Positions 16,515-25,177 of a DNA stretch of 64,000 nucleotides are shown piece after piece. The notes below the pieces were generated by a model. That model was given only the letters and a program-made list of their open reading frames with translations. It made no database searches and was not told where the DNA came from. Position numbers and translations under genes: made by a program. Within the stretch, counting starts at the first letter, position 1. Each line of letters starts with the position of its first letter. The stretch is from Clostridia bacterium (GTDB taxonomy: Bacteria > Bacillota > Clostridia > Christensenellales > Aristaeellaceae). The stretch lies in assembly GCA_017470095.1 (NCBI GenBank), contig JAFUFC010000025.1, forward strand, positions 29,758-93,757. Reading direction: 5' to 3'.

Positions 16515-17360
16515 ATGACAGTACGTGAAATTGTGCAGGCCATGATTCGCAAAACCGGTGTGCCGCAAATCCCCGATGATCGAACCTGCGATCATCTGAT
16601 GGCCGGTTCCTGGGATACGGAAGTGACGGGCATTGTGTCCACCTTCATGGCCACGGTGGATGTGATCAAGCAAGCCGTCACACTGGGAGCCAACCTGATC
16701 ATCACGCACGAGCCCACCTGGTTTACCGGCCGGGATGCTACCGATTGGCTGGCAGGCGATGCGGTATATGAGCAGAAGAAACAGTTGATTGACAGCACCG
16801 GCATGGCCATTTGGCGTTTCCACGATCACATGCACGCCGATCATGACGACGGCATTTACCGGGGCTTTGATTTGCAGACCGGTTGGGGAAAATACCGAAT
16901 GCCGGTGCTGTACGATCCCGGCGCGCCATCCTTCCTGCAAGGAAAGTTTGACGGATGCTACGAAATCCCCCCAACCACCCTTCGTGACTTGTGCGAAGAA
17001 TTGAAGCAAAGCGTGGGGCTGACCCGCGTGCGCGTCATTGGCGATCCGGATATGCCCGTATCCCGGGTGGGCTTGCTGCCGGGCGGCGGCAGCCTGGGCC
17101 TGGGCACGGAGGAAATGCCCATGAAGCTGATGCGCCGACGGAAGCTGGATGTGATTTTGTGCGGCGATATTACCGAATGGACCTTGCCTGCCTATGCGCG
17201 AGACGCCGCCCAGCTGGGCCTGAACAAAGCCATCATCGTGCTGGGCCATGAGCGCAGTGAGGAGCCTGGCATGCAGTGGCTGCACACCTGGATGAAGGAA
17301 CTGGTGGGCGATACGCCCATGTGGTTTGCCGATGCGAAAGAGCCCTTCCTGTATCTGTAA
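16515..17360 (+). CDS. NIF3-like dinuclear-metal protein
   Basis: Member of the NIF3 (GTP cyclohydrolase I type 2/YbgI) family, 281 residues, cytoplasmic. Metal-binding pieces are visible: LIITHEPTWF near 60, RFHDHMHA near 97, and a C-terminal ITEWTLPAYARDA...LGHERSEEPGMQW. The biochemical role of the family is poorly defined; members form toroidal hexamers with two metal ions per site. Its place inside a transporter/esterase/phosphorylase operon suggests a hydrolase acting on the imported compound or a product rather than housekeeping, but this is inference. Confidence 0.85.
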   Translation: MTVREIVQAMIRKTGVPQIPDDRTCDHLMAGSWDTEVTGIVSTFMATVDVIKQAVTLGANLIITHEPTWFTGRDATDWLAGDAVYEQKKQLIDSTGMAIWRFHDHMHADHDDGIYRGFDLQTGWGKYRMPVLYDPGAPSFLQGKFDGCYEIPPTTLRDLCEELKQSVGLTRVRVIGDPDMPVSRVGLLPGGGSLGLGTEEMPMKLMRRRKLDVILCGDITEWTLPAYARDAAQLGLNKAIIVLGHERSEEPGMQWLHTWMKELVGDTPMWFADAKEPFLYL

Positions 17361-17384
17361 TCAAAGCAAAAGAGGGTGAAGAAC

Positions 17385-18203
17385 ATGGCGGTTTTTACCG
17401 GTCAATATTACTCTGCTGCCCGCAGGGGCTTCGTATCCTTTTCGGCAGTGCTGCCGGTGGATATCCTGGATGAAAAGGGGAGACCGGCTTACCTGCCTGG
17501 GCCTTTCCCAACGCTGTATCTGCTCCACGGCTATTCCGGCAATCATATGGATTGGCTATATAACGGCCTGGTGGCCCAGCTGGCGGTGAAGCATCGCTTG
17601 GCCATCATCATGCCCTCTGGGGACAACAGCTTCTACCTGAATAATCCATTCAGCGGCCAAGCGTACAGCGATTTTATCGGGCATGAACTGGTGGATGTGA
17701 CCCGGCGCATGTTCCCGCTTTCCCACAAGCGGGAGGATACCTTCATCGGCGGTTTATCCATGGGCGGATTTGGCGCGCTGCGCAGCGGCTTGTATTTCAA
17801 TGATGTGTTCAGCGCGGTGATCGCTTTGTCTTCCGCGCTGATCACCGATGAAATCGCGCATATGAAGCCTGGCGAGCATAACGGTGTGGCGTCGTATGAT
17901 TATTATGCGAATACCTTTGGTGATCTTTCTACCCTGCCGGACAGCGACCGTGCTCCCAAAGCCCTGGCTGCCAAACGGCAGGCGGCAGGGGAAGCGCTGC
18001 CCCGCATCTTCATGGCCTGCGGCACGGAGGATTTCCTTTACCCCAACAATCTCGACATGCACCAGTACTTGGAAACCTTGGGTATTGCCCATGCGTGGGT
18101 CACGCATCCCGGTGTGCATGATTTTGACTTCTGGAATTACGCCCTGCCCATCGCTTTGAATTGGCTGCAGGAGGAAAGGAAGGAGACGTCAAATCATGAA
18201 TAA
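17385..18203 (+). CDS. FrmB/tributyrin-type esterase
   Basis: Serine carboxylesterase of the esterase D family (COG0627), 272 residues, no signal peptide. The fold start TLYLLHGYSGNHMDW gives the oxyanion region, and the nucleophile elbow GLSMGG has S125. A likely catalytic histidine is in HPGVHDFDFW near the C-terminus. GAGGGTG precedes the ATG at 17385. It is 24 bases after the NIF3 gene and overlaps the next gene by 8. It probably removes acyl groups from the substrate brought in by the importer. Two related enzymes lie at 25178 and 25961. Confidence 0.88.
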   Translation: MAVFTGQYYSAARRGFVSFSAVLPVDILDEKGRPAYLPGPFPTLYLLHGYSGNHMDWLYNGLVAQLAVKHRLAIIMPSGDNSFYLNNPFSGQAYSDFIGHELVDVTRRMFPLSHKREDTFIGGLSMGGFGALRSGLYFNDVFSAVIALSSALITDEIAHMKPGEHNGVASYDYYANTFGDLSTLPDSDRAPKALAAKRQAAGEALPRIFMACGTEDFLYPNNLDMHQYLETLGIAHAWVTHPGVHDFDFWNYALPIALNWLQEERKETSNHE

Positions 18204-18624
18204 AACAGCGGAATTGCAATTGGTGATGCGGCTGCACGTAACGCTGGAAAAGGCCGTATCCGTAGGGGAAACGCCCCAGGGAACGCTGAATATCATCCCC
18301 ATTACCGGAGGCACGGTGGAGAGCGACGGCTTTACCGCCACGGTCTGCCGGGGCGGCGCCGATTGGAACACCGTGCTGCCAAATGGTCTCAACCACGTGT
18401 ACGCCCGCTACTGGCTGATGGATGACGCGGGGGAGATCATTTGCGTGGAAAATGAAGGAATTATCGATTGGAAAAAGCAAAACGGCCCCTACATTACCAC
18501 CCCCCGCTTTACCTGCGCTGCCAATAGCCGCCATGCCGATCTGAACAGCGGCGTGTACACCGGCGAGTTGACCCCCGGTGGGGAAGACGCGGTGAATATC
18601 GTATTCTGGAGAATCGTGGGGTAA
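18196..18624 (+). CDS. DUF3237 family protein
   Basis: 142 residues matching the DUF3237 pattern as I recall it: ELQLVMRLHVTLEKAVSVGETPQGTLNIIPITGGT, then CRGGADWNTVLPNG and ARYWLMDDAGEIICVENEGI. A small single-domain beta-barrel is expected and its function is unknown. It overlaps the esterase gene by 8 bases and has AAGGAG upstream, so the two are translationally linked. The operon position suggests a role in the same ester or glycoside pathway, for instance as a lactonase, isomerase or binding partner, none of which is shown. Confidence 0.78.
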   Translation: MNKTAELQLVMRLHVTLEKAVSVGETPQGTLNIIPITGGTVESDGFTATVCRGGADWNTVLPNGLNHVYARYWLMDDAGEIICVENEGIIDWKKQNGPYITTPRFTCAANSRHADLNSGVYTGELTPGGEDAVNIVFWRIVG

Positions 18625-18635
18625 AGGAGAAACAT

Positions 18636-19547
18636 ATGGACAAGCAAACCTCGAATCTGCCTCCGGTGCCGGAAAATATTCCTCACGGGGATATGCCCGG
18701 CGACAAAATTTGCATTGGCGATGAGCATATCAAAAAAGCGCAGGTGATCTATCCCCGCCTGCAAGAACAATTGGTTGCCCTGGATGGAAAAAGGGCAGTG
18801 ATCGCCGTGTGCGGCGGCAGCGGCGTGGGCAAAAGCGAAATTGCCTCCGTGCTGGCTTTTTATCTGAATCACGATGGCATGGGCGCATATGTCATGAGCG
18901 GCGACAACTACCCCCGCCGCATCCCTCGGGATAACGATATTGAGCGGGTGCGGGTGTACCGCCAGGGCGGCTTGCACGGCTTGGTGGATCGCGATTTGCT
19001 CATCCCGGAAATTTCCGCCCAGCTGCGGCAATTGTGGGAGGAAGAAAAGGACGCCGATCCCGCCACCGCGACGGCATGCCCCTGGCTTTCCGTCTACCAG
19101 CAATCGGGCCGCCGGGCGCTGACGGGATACCTGGGTACGCCCAACGAAACCAATTTTAACGAAGTTTCCGATATCCTGGCCCGGTTCCATCAGGGAGAAG
19201 AAGCCATCTATCTCAAGCGCATGGGCCGGGAAACCACGGAATTGTGGTACGACAAGGTGGATTTTACCAACACGCAGGTGCTGATCGTGGAATGGACCCA
19301 CGGCAACAGCGATTACCTGGATGGCGTGGATATTCCCATTCTCCTCAACTCTACCCCCGCTGAAACCCTGGCCCATCGCCGCGCCCGGAACCGGGACGGC
19401 AAAACCGACAGCGCCTTCACCACCATGGTGCTGGAAATTGAGCAAAAGAAGCTGGAGGCCCAGGCGCATAAGGCCAAAATCATCCTGAACAAACAGGGCG
19501 AATTGCTGTCTTTCGCCGATTACCGCCGCCTGATGGCGGAAGAATAA
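18636..19547 (+). CDS. P-loop kinase, uridine-kinase/phosphoribulokinase-like
   Basis: 303 residues. The Walker A motif GGSGVGKS is at 60-67, followed by a metabolite-kinase layout: VMSGDNYPRR after strand 2, a mid-domain VLIVEWTHGNSDYLDGVD, then a lid-like arginine region (HRRARNRDGKTDSAF). This resembles uridine kinase/phosphoribulokinase-like small-molecule kinases rather than protein kinases; automated annotation might call it an adenylylsulfate kinase. It sits 13 bases before the GH13_18 gene, so it may phosphorylate the aglycone or sugar released by that enzyme. Substrate unproven. Confidence 0.72.
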   Translation: MDKQTSNLPPVPENIPHGDMPGDKICIGDEHIKKAQVIYPRLQEQLVALDGKRAVIAVCGGSGVGKSEIASVLAFYLNHDGMGAYVMSGDNYPRRIPRDNDIERVRVYRQGGLHGLVDRDLLIPEISAQLRQLWEEEKDADPATATACPWLSVYQQSGRRALTGYLGTPNETNFNEVSDILARFHQGEEAIYLKRMGRETTELWYDKVDFTNTQVLIVEWTHGNSDYLDGVDIPILLNSTPAETLAHRRARNRDGKTDSAFTTMVLEIEQKKLEAQAHKAKIILNKQGELLSFADYRRLMAEE

Positions 19548-19560
19548 AGGAGGAGGGGCC

Positions 19561-21090
19561 ATGAACAGCGGAGCCATGCTCAACGCTTACCCGGACAGCC
19601 TGGGCGGCACATTGACCGATATTGCCGCCCTGTTGGAAACAAAAGAAATGCGGGGGGCGTTTCGTTCCTTCTATATCCTGCCCAGCGTGTTCACCACCGA
19701 CCTGGACCGGGGCTTTTCGGTGATCAGCTATGATCTGGATCAGCATTTGACCACCCCCGGCGATATGGACCGCTTGCGGGCACTGGGTATGGATTTGAAG
19801 CTGGACTTTATCCTGAACCACCTATCCGTGCAATCACCTCAGTTTCAGGACATGATCGCCAAAGGAGATCAGTCCGAATATCGGGATTTCTTCATTAACT
19901 GGAACAAGTTCTGGAACGGCAAAGGCGAAATGACGGAAGGGAGTTACATTCAGCCAGACGAACAATATATTCAGGATATGTTCTTCCGCAAGCCCGGATT
20001 ACCCATCCTGATGGTGCAGTTTCCAGACGGCCGGGAGGTGCCCTACTGGAACACCTTCTACCAGGAGGTGCGCACCGATCCGGAAACGGGCAGACGCAGC
20101 TATCTGGGCCAGATGGACGTGAATATCCAATCCGAGCTGGTGTGGCAGTATTACGGGGAAGTGCTGGATAAGCTGGCAGGCTACGGCGCGTCCATCGTGC
20201 GGCTGGACGCCTTCGGCTACGCTTCCAAGATTCCCGGACGGCGGAATTTTATGAACGAACCGGAAACCTGGGATATTCTCGAGCGCATCCGCCAGATGGC
20301 GGAAAAGCGCAATCTCACCTTGCTGCCTGAAATCCACGCCGCTTACGGCGAGGGAAGCTACAAAACGCTTTCGGACAAGGGCTATATGACTTATGATTTC
20401 TTCCTGCCGGGGCTGCTGATCGATGCCATTGAAAACCACGATGCTGACTTCCTGGCGCGCTGGGCGAAGGAACAAAAGGACGGCGGCATCCGGTGCGTGA
20501 ACATGCTGGGCTGCCACGACGGTATCCCCCTGCTGGACCTGAAGGGCCTGGTGCCGGACGAGCGTATCCAGGGACTGATCGACCTGATCGTCAGCCGGGG
20601 CGGATTGATCAAAAATCTCCACGGGAAAAAGAACATGTATTACCAGGTGAACGCCACCTATTTCAGCGCCCTGGGCTGCGATGAAAAGAAAATGCTGCTG
20701 GCCCGGGCCCTGCAATTGTTCATGCCCGGTAAACCGCAAATCTGGTATCTGGATTTGTTCGCCGGGGAAAACGATCTGGAGGCTGTTCAACGCAGCGGCG
20801 AAGCGGGCCACAAGGAAATCAACCGCACCAATCTGACGAAAGATGAAATTGCGCAACGCCTGCAGCGGCCCATCGTGCAAAAGCAATTGGAACTGTTGAA
20901 CATGCGCAACGCCTGCCCGGCCTTTGGATTCGACGCGGAATTGCAGATTGATCAGCCCAATACCCACACCTTGTGCCTCGCCTGGCGCAATCGGGGGAAA
21001 CAAGCGGTGCTGACGGCGGATTTGACCACCTACGCCTTTTTTGTGGAGGCAGACACGGACGGCGGTAAGTTCCGTTTTTCGCAGGAATAA
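19561..21090 (+). CDS. GH13 subfamily 18 phosphorylase (sucrose-phosphorylase-like)
   Basis: Retaining alpha-glucoside phosphorylase family, 509 residues, cytoplasmic. The opening NAYPDSLGGTL aligns with the sucrose phosphorylase start. Expected nucleophile is D216 (VRLDAFGY), acid/base E257 (LPEIHA), and the third acid D320 (GCHDGI). The C-terminal FMPGKPQIWYLDLFAGENDLE and EINRTNL also match. Family members act on sucrose, sucrose 6'-phosphate, glucosylglycerate or glucosylglycerol, and the acceptor loop cannot be assigned by eye. With a kinase and esterase beside it, a modified or acylated alpha-glucoside is plausible. The product would be glucose 1-phosphate. Confidence 0.88.
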   Translation: MNSGAMLNAYPDSLGGTLTDIAALLETKEMRGAFRSFYILPSVFTTDLDRGFSVISYDLDQHLTTPGDMDRLRALGMDLKLDFILNHLSVQSPQFQDMIAKGDQSEYRDFFINWNKFWNGKGEMTEGSYIQPDEQYIQDMFFRKPGLPILMVQFPDGREVPYWNTFYQEVRTDPETGRRSYLGQMDVNIQSELVWQYYGEVLDKLAGYGASIVRLDAFGYASKIPGRRNFMNEPETWDILERIRQMAEKRNLTLLPEIHAAYGEGSYKTLSDKGYMTYDFFLPGLLIDAIENHDADFLARWAKEQKDGGIRCVNMLGCHDGIPLLDLKGLVPDERIQGLIDLIVSRGGLIKNLHGKKNMYYQVNATYFSALGCDEKKMLLARALQLFMPGKPQIWYLDLFAGENDLEAVQRSGEAGHKEINRTNLTKDEIAQRLQRPIVQKQLELLNMRNACPAFGFDAELQIDQPNTHTLCLAWRNRGKQAVLTADLTTYAFFVEADTDGGKFRFSQE

Positions 21091-21119
21091 CGCTTTCTAA
21101 AAAGGAGACAAGCGCGACG

Positions 21120-21887
21120 ATGAAAGCCTTATCCCAGCACATTTGGCGTTACCACGATGACACCCAAGCCACATCCTATCTGATTGTGGGCAACGACAGG
21201 GCTGCGATGATCGACTGCGGCACCGGCCATTTCCCGGTGATGCCAATGATTCGCGCCGTTACCGATCTGCCGGCGGAATTGTGGCTGACCCACGCCCACC
21301 CCGATCACTGCGGCGCAGCGGATGAGTTTTCCGCTGTTTGGCTTCACCAAAAGGATGCTGCTTTGCTGCATCAAATAGAGACTGCTTTTGCACAGATTGG
21401 CGGGCGGCCCATCCCCCGGGACCGGTTGCGCTTGTTTGATGATCATGCTGTGATCGATCTGGGCGGAAGGCAATTGCGCGTGTTGCCCGTGCCGGGTCAC
21501 ACGCCGGGATCGGTCATTTTTGTGGATGCCCAGGACAAGGCCATTTTTTCCGGCGATGCCGTGGGCAGTGGGGATATTGTGCTGATGTCCATTCCCTTTA
21601 CGCTGGATCTTGCTTCATACCGTCGGTCGCTGATCGCTCTGACGGATATGCTGGATGGCTGCAAGGATTACACCTGGTATCCCGGACATTATCACCAGGC
21701 GGGCGTGCCTGGTACGGCGGCTTACAATCCTGTGCAGTTCCAGACCGTGCGGGATATGATCCATCTGTGCGGCGGCATCCTGGATGGCACGATCACAGGC
21801 GAACCGGTGCGGGAAGCCCTTGCTCCGGGCGGCCGGGCGCTGCGGGCCCGATGGGGCAAAGCTGGAATGATATATTTTGATGAATGA
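21120..21887 (+). CDS. Metallo-beta-lactamase-fold hydrolase
   Basis: 255 residues with the zinc-binding motif THAHPDHCG near residue 60, a downstream PGHTPGS histidine and IFSGDAVGSGD aspartate, and a late YPGHYH: the complete ligand set of a glyoxalase II-like dinuclear hydrolase. Cytoplasmic. It ends the operon, 29 bases after the GH13_18 gene. The AAGGAG site is somewhat far (about 12 bases) from the ATG. Possible roles are lactone or thioester hydrolysis; the substrate is unknown. No terminator is obvious after it. Confidence 0.85.
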   Translation: MKALSQHIWRYHDDTQATSYLIVGNDRAAMIDCGTGHFPVMPMIRAVTDLPAELWLTHAHPDHCGAADEFSAVWLHQKDAALLHQIETAFAQIGGRPIPRDRLRLFDDHAVIDLGGRQLRVLPVPGHTPGSVIFVDAQDKAIFSGDAVGSGDIVLMSIPFTLDLASYRRSLIALTDMLDGCKDYTWYPGHYHQAGVPGTAAYNPVQFQTVRDMIHLCGGILDGTITGEPVREALAPGGRALRARWGKAGMIYFDE

Positions 21888-21980
21888 TTTGCGATTGACA
21901 CGAAAAATTTTTAAAAAAGAGAAATATATGGTTATTATATGAAAATAAGGAAAATATTTTGCCATTTTCCGTATTTTTTT

Positions 21981-22020
21981 ATGTCAACCGATTGACATGC
22001 TCGAAAAAATATGGTACAGT
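21981..22020 (+). promoter_or_regulatory. Promoter with LacI-type operator for the second importer operon
   Basis: TTGACA (21992-21997), a 17-base spacer and TACAGT (22015-22020). The -35 is half of a palindrome, ATGTCAAccgaTTGACAT (21981-21998), with a central CG, the typical shape of a LacI-family operator. A LacI gene lies convergent at the far end of this operon. The first A/T-rich part of the gap (21888-21980) shows nothing else. Confidence 0.75.
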
Positions 22021-22072
22021 GTAATCAACATAGAGGCAGAACACTGCCGGAATGACGAAGGAGGAAAAATCT

Positions 22073-23374
22073 ATGTTCAAAAAAATGATGGCGATGCTGA
22101 TGACGCTGGTCATGCTGTTATCCGCAACGGCAGCCATTGCCGAAACGGCGGACCACCAGCCGGTGACGATTTCTTACTATTCCACCCAGGCGGGTGTGGA
22201 TGATGAAACCGTGGCCACGCTGGCCAAATTCATGGAACAGTATCCCTGGATCACCGTGAATTACTATCCCTGCGGCGATGATCAGCTGGCTGCCTGGCTG
22301 GCATTGTACAACGGCGGCAACGCCCCCACCGTATCCCTGCTGGATTGCGGCCAGATTCTCAATTACAGCGACTACATGGTGGACCTGAGCAAGGTGGAAG
22401 ACACCTCGTTCTGGAGCCATGTACTCTCCGGCACCGAATTCTTCCAGAAGGAAGGCAGCGATGCCGTATACGGCATCCCCGGCAGCTATCAGGGCTTCAG
22501 CCTGATCTACAACAAGACCATTGTGAAGAAAGTATTTGGCGAAGATTTTGACGTAAACACCGTCAACACCGTGGATAAGCTGGTGAAATTCTTCGATGAT
22601 ATTGAAGCGGCCGGTTATCCCTCCACTGTGGTGTTCAGCGCCGACTGGGCTCTGGGCGCTCACTACCTGGGCTGCCAGCTGTTCTCCGAATGGCTGGGCG
22701 ACAAGGCCACCCAGCGCCAGATTATGGCCGACCTGAAGGACGGCAAGGGCGGCTTGATCGACAACGAGCATTTCAACAACCTGATGGACGTGTTTGATAT
22801 TTTGAAGGCCCACAACATCAACAAAGCCGACCCCCTGGCCGATACTCAGGAAGGCGATCTGGAAATGCTGGCCCACGGCAAGGTAGCCACCATGTTCCAG
22901 GGCGACTGGAATTGGCTGGCCATCCGCACCTTCGAAAATATCGATGAGCTGGGCATCATGCCCCTGCCTCTGACCAACGATGAAACCGACGCCCGCAACG
23001 GCAAAATCCTGGGCTCTTGCCCCAAGGGCTATGCTGTGGACAAATTCCAGAACACTCCCGAGCAGCAGGCCGCCGGCGTTATCCTGGCCCAGTGGCTGGC
23101 CCTGTCTCCTGAAGGCGAAGATTTCATGGTGAGCTTGATTGGCTCCACTCTGCCCTTTGATAACGTGACCGCCGTGAACGAAAACCCGCTGGCCGTTTCC
23201 ACCCAGGAATACCTGAGCGCCGGCAAGATCCTGGATTGCAGCACCTACCTGTGCGAAGGCCCCACTGATTTCTGGCTGGTGTGCGGCCCCTTCATGCAGG
23301 CTTATCTGGCTGGTCAGATGGATCGCGCCACGCTGGCGGATGAAATTGCAGAATATTTCGCCGATCTGGACTGA
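22073..23374 (+). CDS. Sugar ABC transporter solute-binding protein, family 1
   Basis: 433 residues. The signal peptide ends in AIA-ET without a lipobox cysteine. Body motifs PVTISYYSTQAG, KFMEQYPWITVNYY and KVATMFQGDWNWLAI are typical of COG1653 maltose/oligosaccharide-type binding proteins. AAGGAGG precedes the ATG at 22073, which is preferred over the upstream in-frame ATG at 22052. First gene of a five-gene operon (binding protein, two permeases, two esterases) behind a LacI-type operator. It probably captures an esterified oligosaccharide. Confidence 0.9.
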   Translation: MFKKMMAMLMTLVMLLSATAAIAETADHQPVTISYYSTQAGVDDETVATLAKFMEQYPWITVNYYPCGDDQLAAWLALYNGGNAPTVSLLDCGQILNYSDYMVDLSKVEDTSFWSHVLSGTEFFQKEGSDAVYGIPGSYQGFSLIYNKTIVKKVFGEDFDVNTVNTVDKLVKFFDDIEAAGYPSTVVFSADWALGAHYLGCQLFSEWLGDKATQRQIMADLKDGKGGLIDNEHFNNLMDVFDILKAHNINKADPLADTQEGDLEMLAHGKVATMFQGDWNWLAIRTFENIDELGIMPLPLTNDETDARNGKILGSCPKGYAVDKFQNTPEQQAAGVILAQWLALSPEGEDFMVSLIGSTLPFDNVTAVNENPLAVSTQEYLSAGKILDCSTYLCEGPTDFWLVCGPFMQAYLAGQMDRATLADEIAEYFADLD

Positions 23375-23388
23375 CGTAAAAAATCCCC

Positions 23389-23424
23389 GGCCGGCAGGGC
23401 AGACGCATCGTTGCCCTGCCGGCC
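23389..23424 (+). other. Intercistronic GC hairpin after the binding-protein gene
   Basis: GGCCGGCAGGGCA (23389-23401) pairs perfectly with 23412-23424 around a 10-base loop; 13 base pairs, no proper T-tract. Same position relative to the binding-protein gene as the hairpins at 14601 and 63340, so most likely a message stabiliser or partial terminator. Confidence 0.7.
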
Positions 23425-23450
23425 TTCTTTCAAAAAGGAGGCCTTTCCTC

Positions 23451-24332
23451 ATGCTGACCAAACGCGGATGGGACACCTGGAAATTGATCCTGCTCTTTTT
23501 CTGCCCCGCGCTGTTCATTTGGCTGACCACCATGCTCATTCCCTTCCTGTACGGCATTTTCATTTCATTTACGAAGTGGGATGGCATTTCTACCACCTAT
23601 TCTATGGTGGGGCTGGCCAATTACCATAAGGTGTTCAACACCTCCAAATTCTGGCTTTCCCTGCGGCGAACAGGCATCTATACCGTGGGCACCGTGGTGC
23701 TGAGCAACGTGGTGGCCTTGATCCTGGGCCTGCTGTTGACTAGCAACCTGAAGGGCCGTAACGCGTTTCGTACGGCCATTTACGTGCCCAACGTGGTGGG
23801 CGGGGTGGCCATGGGCTATATTTGGCAGTATATTTTCAATTACGGCTTCACGAAAATTGGCCAGCAATTGAACGTTGGCTGGATGTCCACTTCAATGCTG
23901 TCTGATCCCTCCAGAGCCATGATCGCGCTGGTGGTGGTTTCCTCCTGGCAGCTGTCGGCCTACCTGATGATCATCTATGTGGCAGGCTTTACCAACGTGC
24001 CTGGTGAACTGGTGGAGGCGGCCCGGGTGGACGGCGCTAACGCCTGGCGGGTGTTTTGGCATGTGCGTATGCCCATGATCCGCTCCTCCATCACCATCTG
24101 CCTGTTTTTGGCCATCGTACGCTCCTTCATGGTGTTTGAAATCAATTTGTCCCTGACTGATGGCGGCCCCTTCAACAGCACGGAAATGATTGCCCTGCGT
24201 ATTTATAACACGGCCTACGTCAGCCTGAAATTTGGCAACGCCCAGGCCCAGGCGGTGGTGCTGTTTGTGATCGTGGCGTTCATTTCGGTAATGCAGGCTT
24301 ATTTCACCCAGAAGCGGGAGGTGCAGATGTAA
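23451..24332 (+). CDS. Sugar ABC transporter permease, MalF/UgpA-like
   Basis: 293 residues, six helices starting WKLILLFFCPALFIWLTTMLI. The docking loop is EAARVDGANAWRVFWHVRMPMI. The ATG at 23451 follows AAAGGAGG; an in-frame ATG at 23340 lies inside the previous gene and the hairpin, so it is rejected. The stop overlaps the next start (TAATG), which indicates coupled translation of the two permeases. Confidence 0.92.
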   Translation: MLTKRGWDTWKLILLFFCPALFIWLTTMLIPFLYGIFISFTKWDGISTTYSMVGLANYHKVFNTSKFWLSLRRTGIYTVGTVVLSNVVALILGLLLTSNLKGRNAFRTAIYVPNVVGGVAMGYIWQYIFNYGFTKIGQQLNVGWMSTSMLSDPSRAMIALVVVSSWQLSAYLMIIYVAGFTNVPGELVEAARVDGANAWRVFWHVRMPMIRSSITICLFLAIVRSFMVFEINLSLTDGGPFNSTEMIALRIYNTAYVSLKFGNAQAQAVVLFVIVAFISVMQAYFTQKREVQM

Positions 24333-25162
24333 TGGTTGAAAAGCGCTCGACCAAAGTGTTGCTGTTGGTACTGGCCATTGTGCTGACGATGTTTTACCTT
24401 TTCCCGCTGGTACTGATGGCCCTTAATTCCCTCAAAACCACCGGGCAATTCACCATGAATCCCTTCTCCCTACCTACTCGGCTGGTGGCGGAAAATTATC
24501 CCCAGGCATTTACCCAGATGCATTTCCTCACTTCCTTGGGCAATACCTTTGTGCTCACCGTCAGCGTGTGCCTGCTGGTGGCGGTGTTTGGCTCCATGGC
24601 CGCCTATGTGGTCAGCCGGGTGAAAAACAAATTCGTCTCTTTTTTCTATTATTTCATGATCGCTTCCATGTGCGCGCCGTTCCAGGCGTTCATGATTCCG
24701 CTGGTCAAGCTGTATGCGGCCCGGCTGGGCTTTAACAATAGCCTGCTCCCGGTGATCTATATTGGCACGGGGCTGAACCTGGCCTTTGCCACCTTCCTGG
24801 TGAGGGGCTTCCTGAACGCCATTCCCATGGAAATTGACCAAGCGGCTATGATCGATGGCTGCGGCAGCATCCGGCTGTTTTTTCACATCATTCTGCCCAT
24901 GCTGACGCCCATCATGGTGACGCTACTGGTTTTCGTGGCCATGGGCGTGTGGAATGACTATCTCTTGTCCAGCTTGTTTTTGCAGACCCAGGACAAGCGC
25001 ACGCTGCCCATGATGATCCGAGTGTTCTGTGCTCAGTATTCCAATGATTACGCTCCTATGATGGCGGGCCTGGTCATGTCCATTGCGCCCATGCTGATCT
25101 TTTACCTCATTTGTCAGAAGCAGATTTTGGCCGGTGTGGTGCAGGGCAGTGTGAAGGGCTAA
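24332..25162 (+). CDS. Sugar ABC transporter permease, MalG-like
   Basis: 276 residues, six helices (TKVLLLVLAIVLTMFYLFPLVLMAL first). The docking loop is DQAAMIDGCGSIRLFFHIILPML, then MGVWNDYLLSSLFL, as in the MalG group. It partners the MalF-like permease with a one-base start/stop overlap. No ATPase is encoded in the operon. The first esterase gene follows 15 bases later. Confidence 0.92.
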   Translation: MVEKRSTKVLLLVLAIVLTMFYLFPLVLMALNSLKTTGQFTMNPFSLPTRLVAENYPQAFTQMHFLTSLGNTFVLTVSVCLLVAVFGSMAAYVVSRVKNKFVSFFYYFMIASMCAPFQAFMIPLVKLYAARLGFNNSLLPVIYIGTGLNLAFATFLVRGFLNAIPMEIDQAAMIDGCGSIRLFFHIILPMLTPIMVTLLVFVAMGVWNDYLLSSLFLQTQDKRTLPMMIRVFCAQYSNDYAPMMAGLVMSIAPMLIFYLICQKQILAGVVQGSVKG

Positions 25163-25177
25163 GGAAAGGAGAAAACC

